In this document: positions 6,503 to 6,867 of the stretch, piece by piece
Layout of the letters: each line of letters opens with the position of its first letter
Numbering within the stretch: position 1 is the stretch's first letter
Origin: Alphaproteobacteria bacterium
GTDB taxonomy: Bacteria > Pseudomonadota > Alphaproteobacteria > UBA6615
DNA: 6,867 nt
Reading direction: 5' to 3'
NCBI GenBank assembly: GCA_017643325.1
Contig: JAEPNS010000180.1
Location: forward strand, 1 to 6,867
Made by a program: the position numbers and the translations under genes
The notes under the pieces: model-generated
What the model saw: the letters and a program-made list of their open reading frames with translations, nothing else
Databases searched by the model: none
Told to the model about the DNA's origin: nothing

Positions 6503-6867
6503 TATTCGAATTCGACGATGGCCTGGTCGACGCTCAGGCTGTCGCCCGGCTGGGCGTGAACGGTCTTGACGACCCCGTCGGCGCTCGCGCGCAGGACATT
6601 CTCCATCTTCATCGCCTCAACAACCGCCACCTCTTCCCCGGCGCGCACCTCGATACCCTCCTCGACCGCCAGCGAAACCAGTAATCCCGGCATCGGCGAC
6701 AGCACGAACTTGCTCAGGTCAGGCGGCTCCTTCTCGGGCATCTTTGCCGCAAGCTCGGCAGCGCGCGGGGTCAGGACGCGGATATCTGCCTCCACACCGC
6801 GATGGGTCATGCGGTAGGCGGTTCCGATCCGGTCGATCTGGAAGGTCACGTCGCCGTCGGCAAACCG
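6502..6867 (-). CDS. pccA: Propionyl-CoA carboxylase alpha subunit, C-terminal biotin-carrier end (cut by window edge)
   Basis: The last 121 codons are present; the frame is open to the right edge with no start, and the biotin carboxylase part lies outside. The visible segment ends the BT-type linker domain (YRMTHRGVEADIRVLTPRAAELAA is the typical PccA stretch, here starting about 19 codons in) and then gives the biotinyl domain: LSPMPGLLVSLAVEEG, then EAMKMENVLRA, whose Lys (codon 6609-6607) is the biotin attachment site 35 residues from the C-terminus. PccA carboxylates biotin for conversion of propionyl-CoA to methylmalonyl-CoA, in the cytoplasm with PccB. The linker sequence favours PccA over other biotin-dependent acyl-CoA carboxylase alpha subunits such as 3-methylcrotonyl-CoA carboxylase, but the missing part would settle it. 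It is followed directly by acyP. Confidence 0.88.
   Translation of the reverse strand, partial: RFADGDVTFQIDRIGTAYRMTHRGVEADIRVLTPRAAELAAKMPEKEPPDLSKFVLSPMPGLLVSLAVEEGIEVRAGEEVAVVEAMKMENVLRASADGVVKTVHAQPGDSLSVDQAIVEFE

Overview
The window is 6.9 kb of GC-rich, tightly packed bacterial chromosome. Gene content, protein sequence character and the high-GC codon pattern suggest an alphaproteobacterium, though the exact lineage cannot be read from the sequence alone. Everything recognisable is core or near-core metabolism. There is no mobile element, CRISPR array, tRNA or rRNA, and no sign of recent transfer.

Layout. Four genes run on the minus strand from about 5400 down to 1: a three-domain NADP-type malic enzyme (maeB, 3108-5399), an MgtE magnesium transporter (1714-3111), an S9/prolyl-oligopeptidase-family peptidase (104-1717), and the first 23 codons of a zeta-class glutathione S-transferase/maleylacetoacetate isomerase (1-70, running off the left edge). 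The first three are joined by 4-nt stop/start overlaps (ATGA, then TTGA) and the fourth starts 33 nt further on, so they look like one operon. A 138-bp divergent intergenic region (5400-5537) separates maeB from lipB (octanoyltransferase, 5538-6215, plus strand). lipB converges on an acylphosphatase gene (6212-6502, minus), and the two stop codons share one CTAG. The acylphosphatase start overlaps by one base (TAATG) the stop of the last gene, the C-terminal biotin-carrier end of a propionyl-CoA carboxylase alpha subunit (6502-6867, minus, running off the right edge).

How the genes may work together (inference). Propionyl-CoA carboxylase feeds carbon into succinyl-CoA, and maleylacetoacetate isomerase acts in tyrosine/homogentisate breakdown, which ends in fumarate. 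Malic enzyme takes the resulting malate out of the TCA cycle as pyruvate plus NADPH. LipB supplies the octanoyl precursor of the lipoyl cofactor of pyruvate and 2-oxoglutarate dehydrogenases. MgtE could supply the divalent metal that malic enzyme needs.

No new system was found. The points most worth checking are an apparent in-frame loss of roughly 100-120 residues from the propeller of the S9 peptidase, the TTG start of that gene, the inverted repeats in the maeB/lipB divergent region, and the extremely compact gene junctions.
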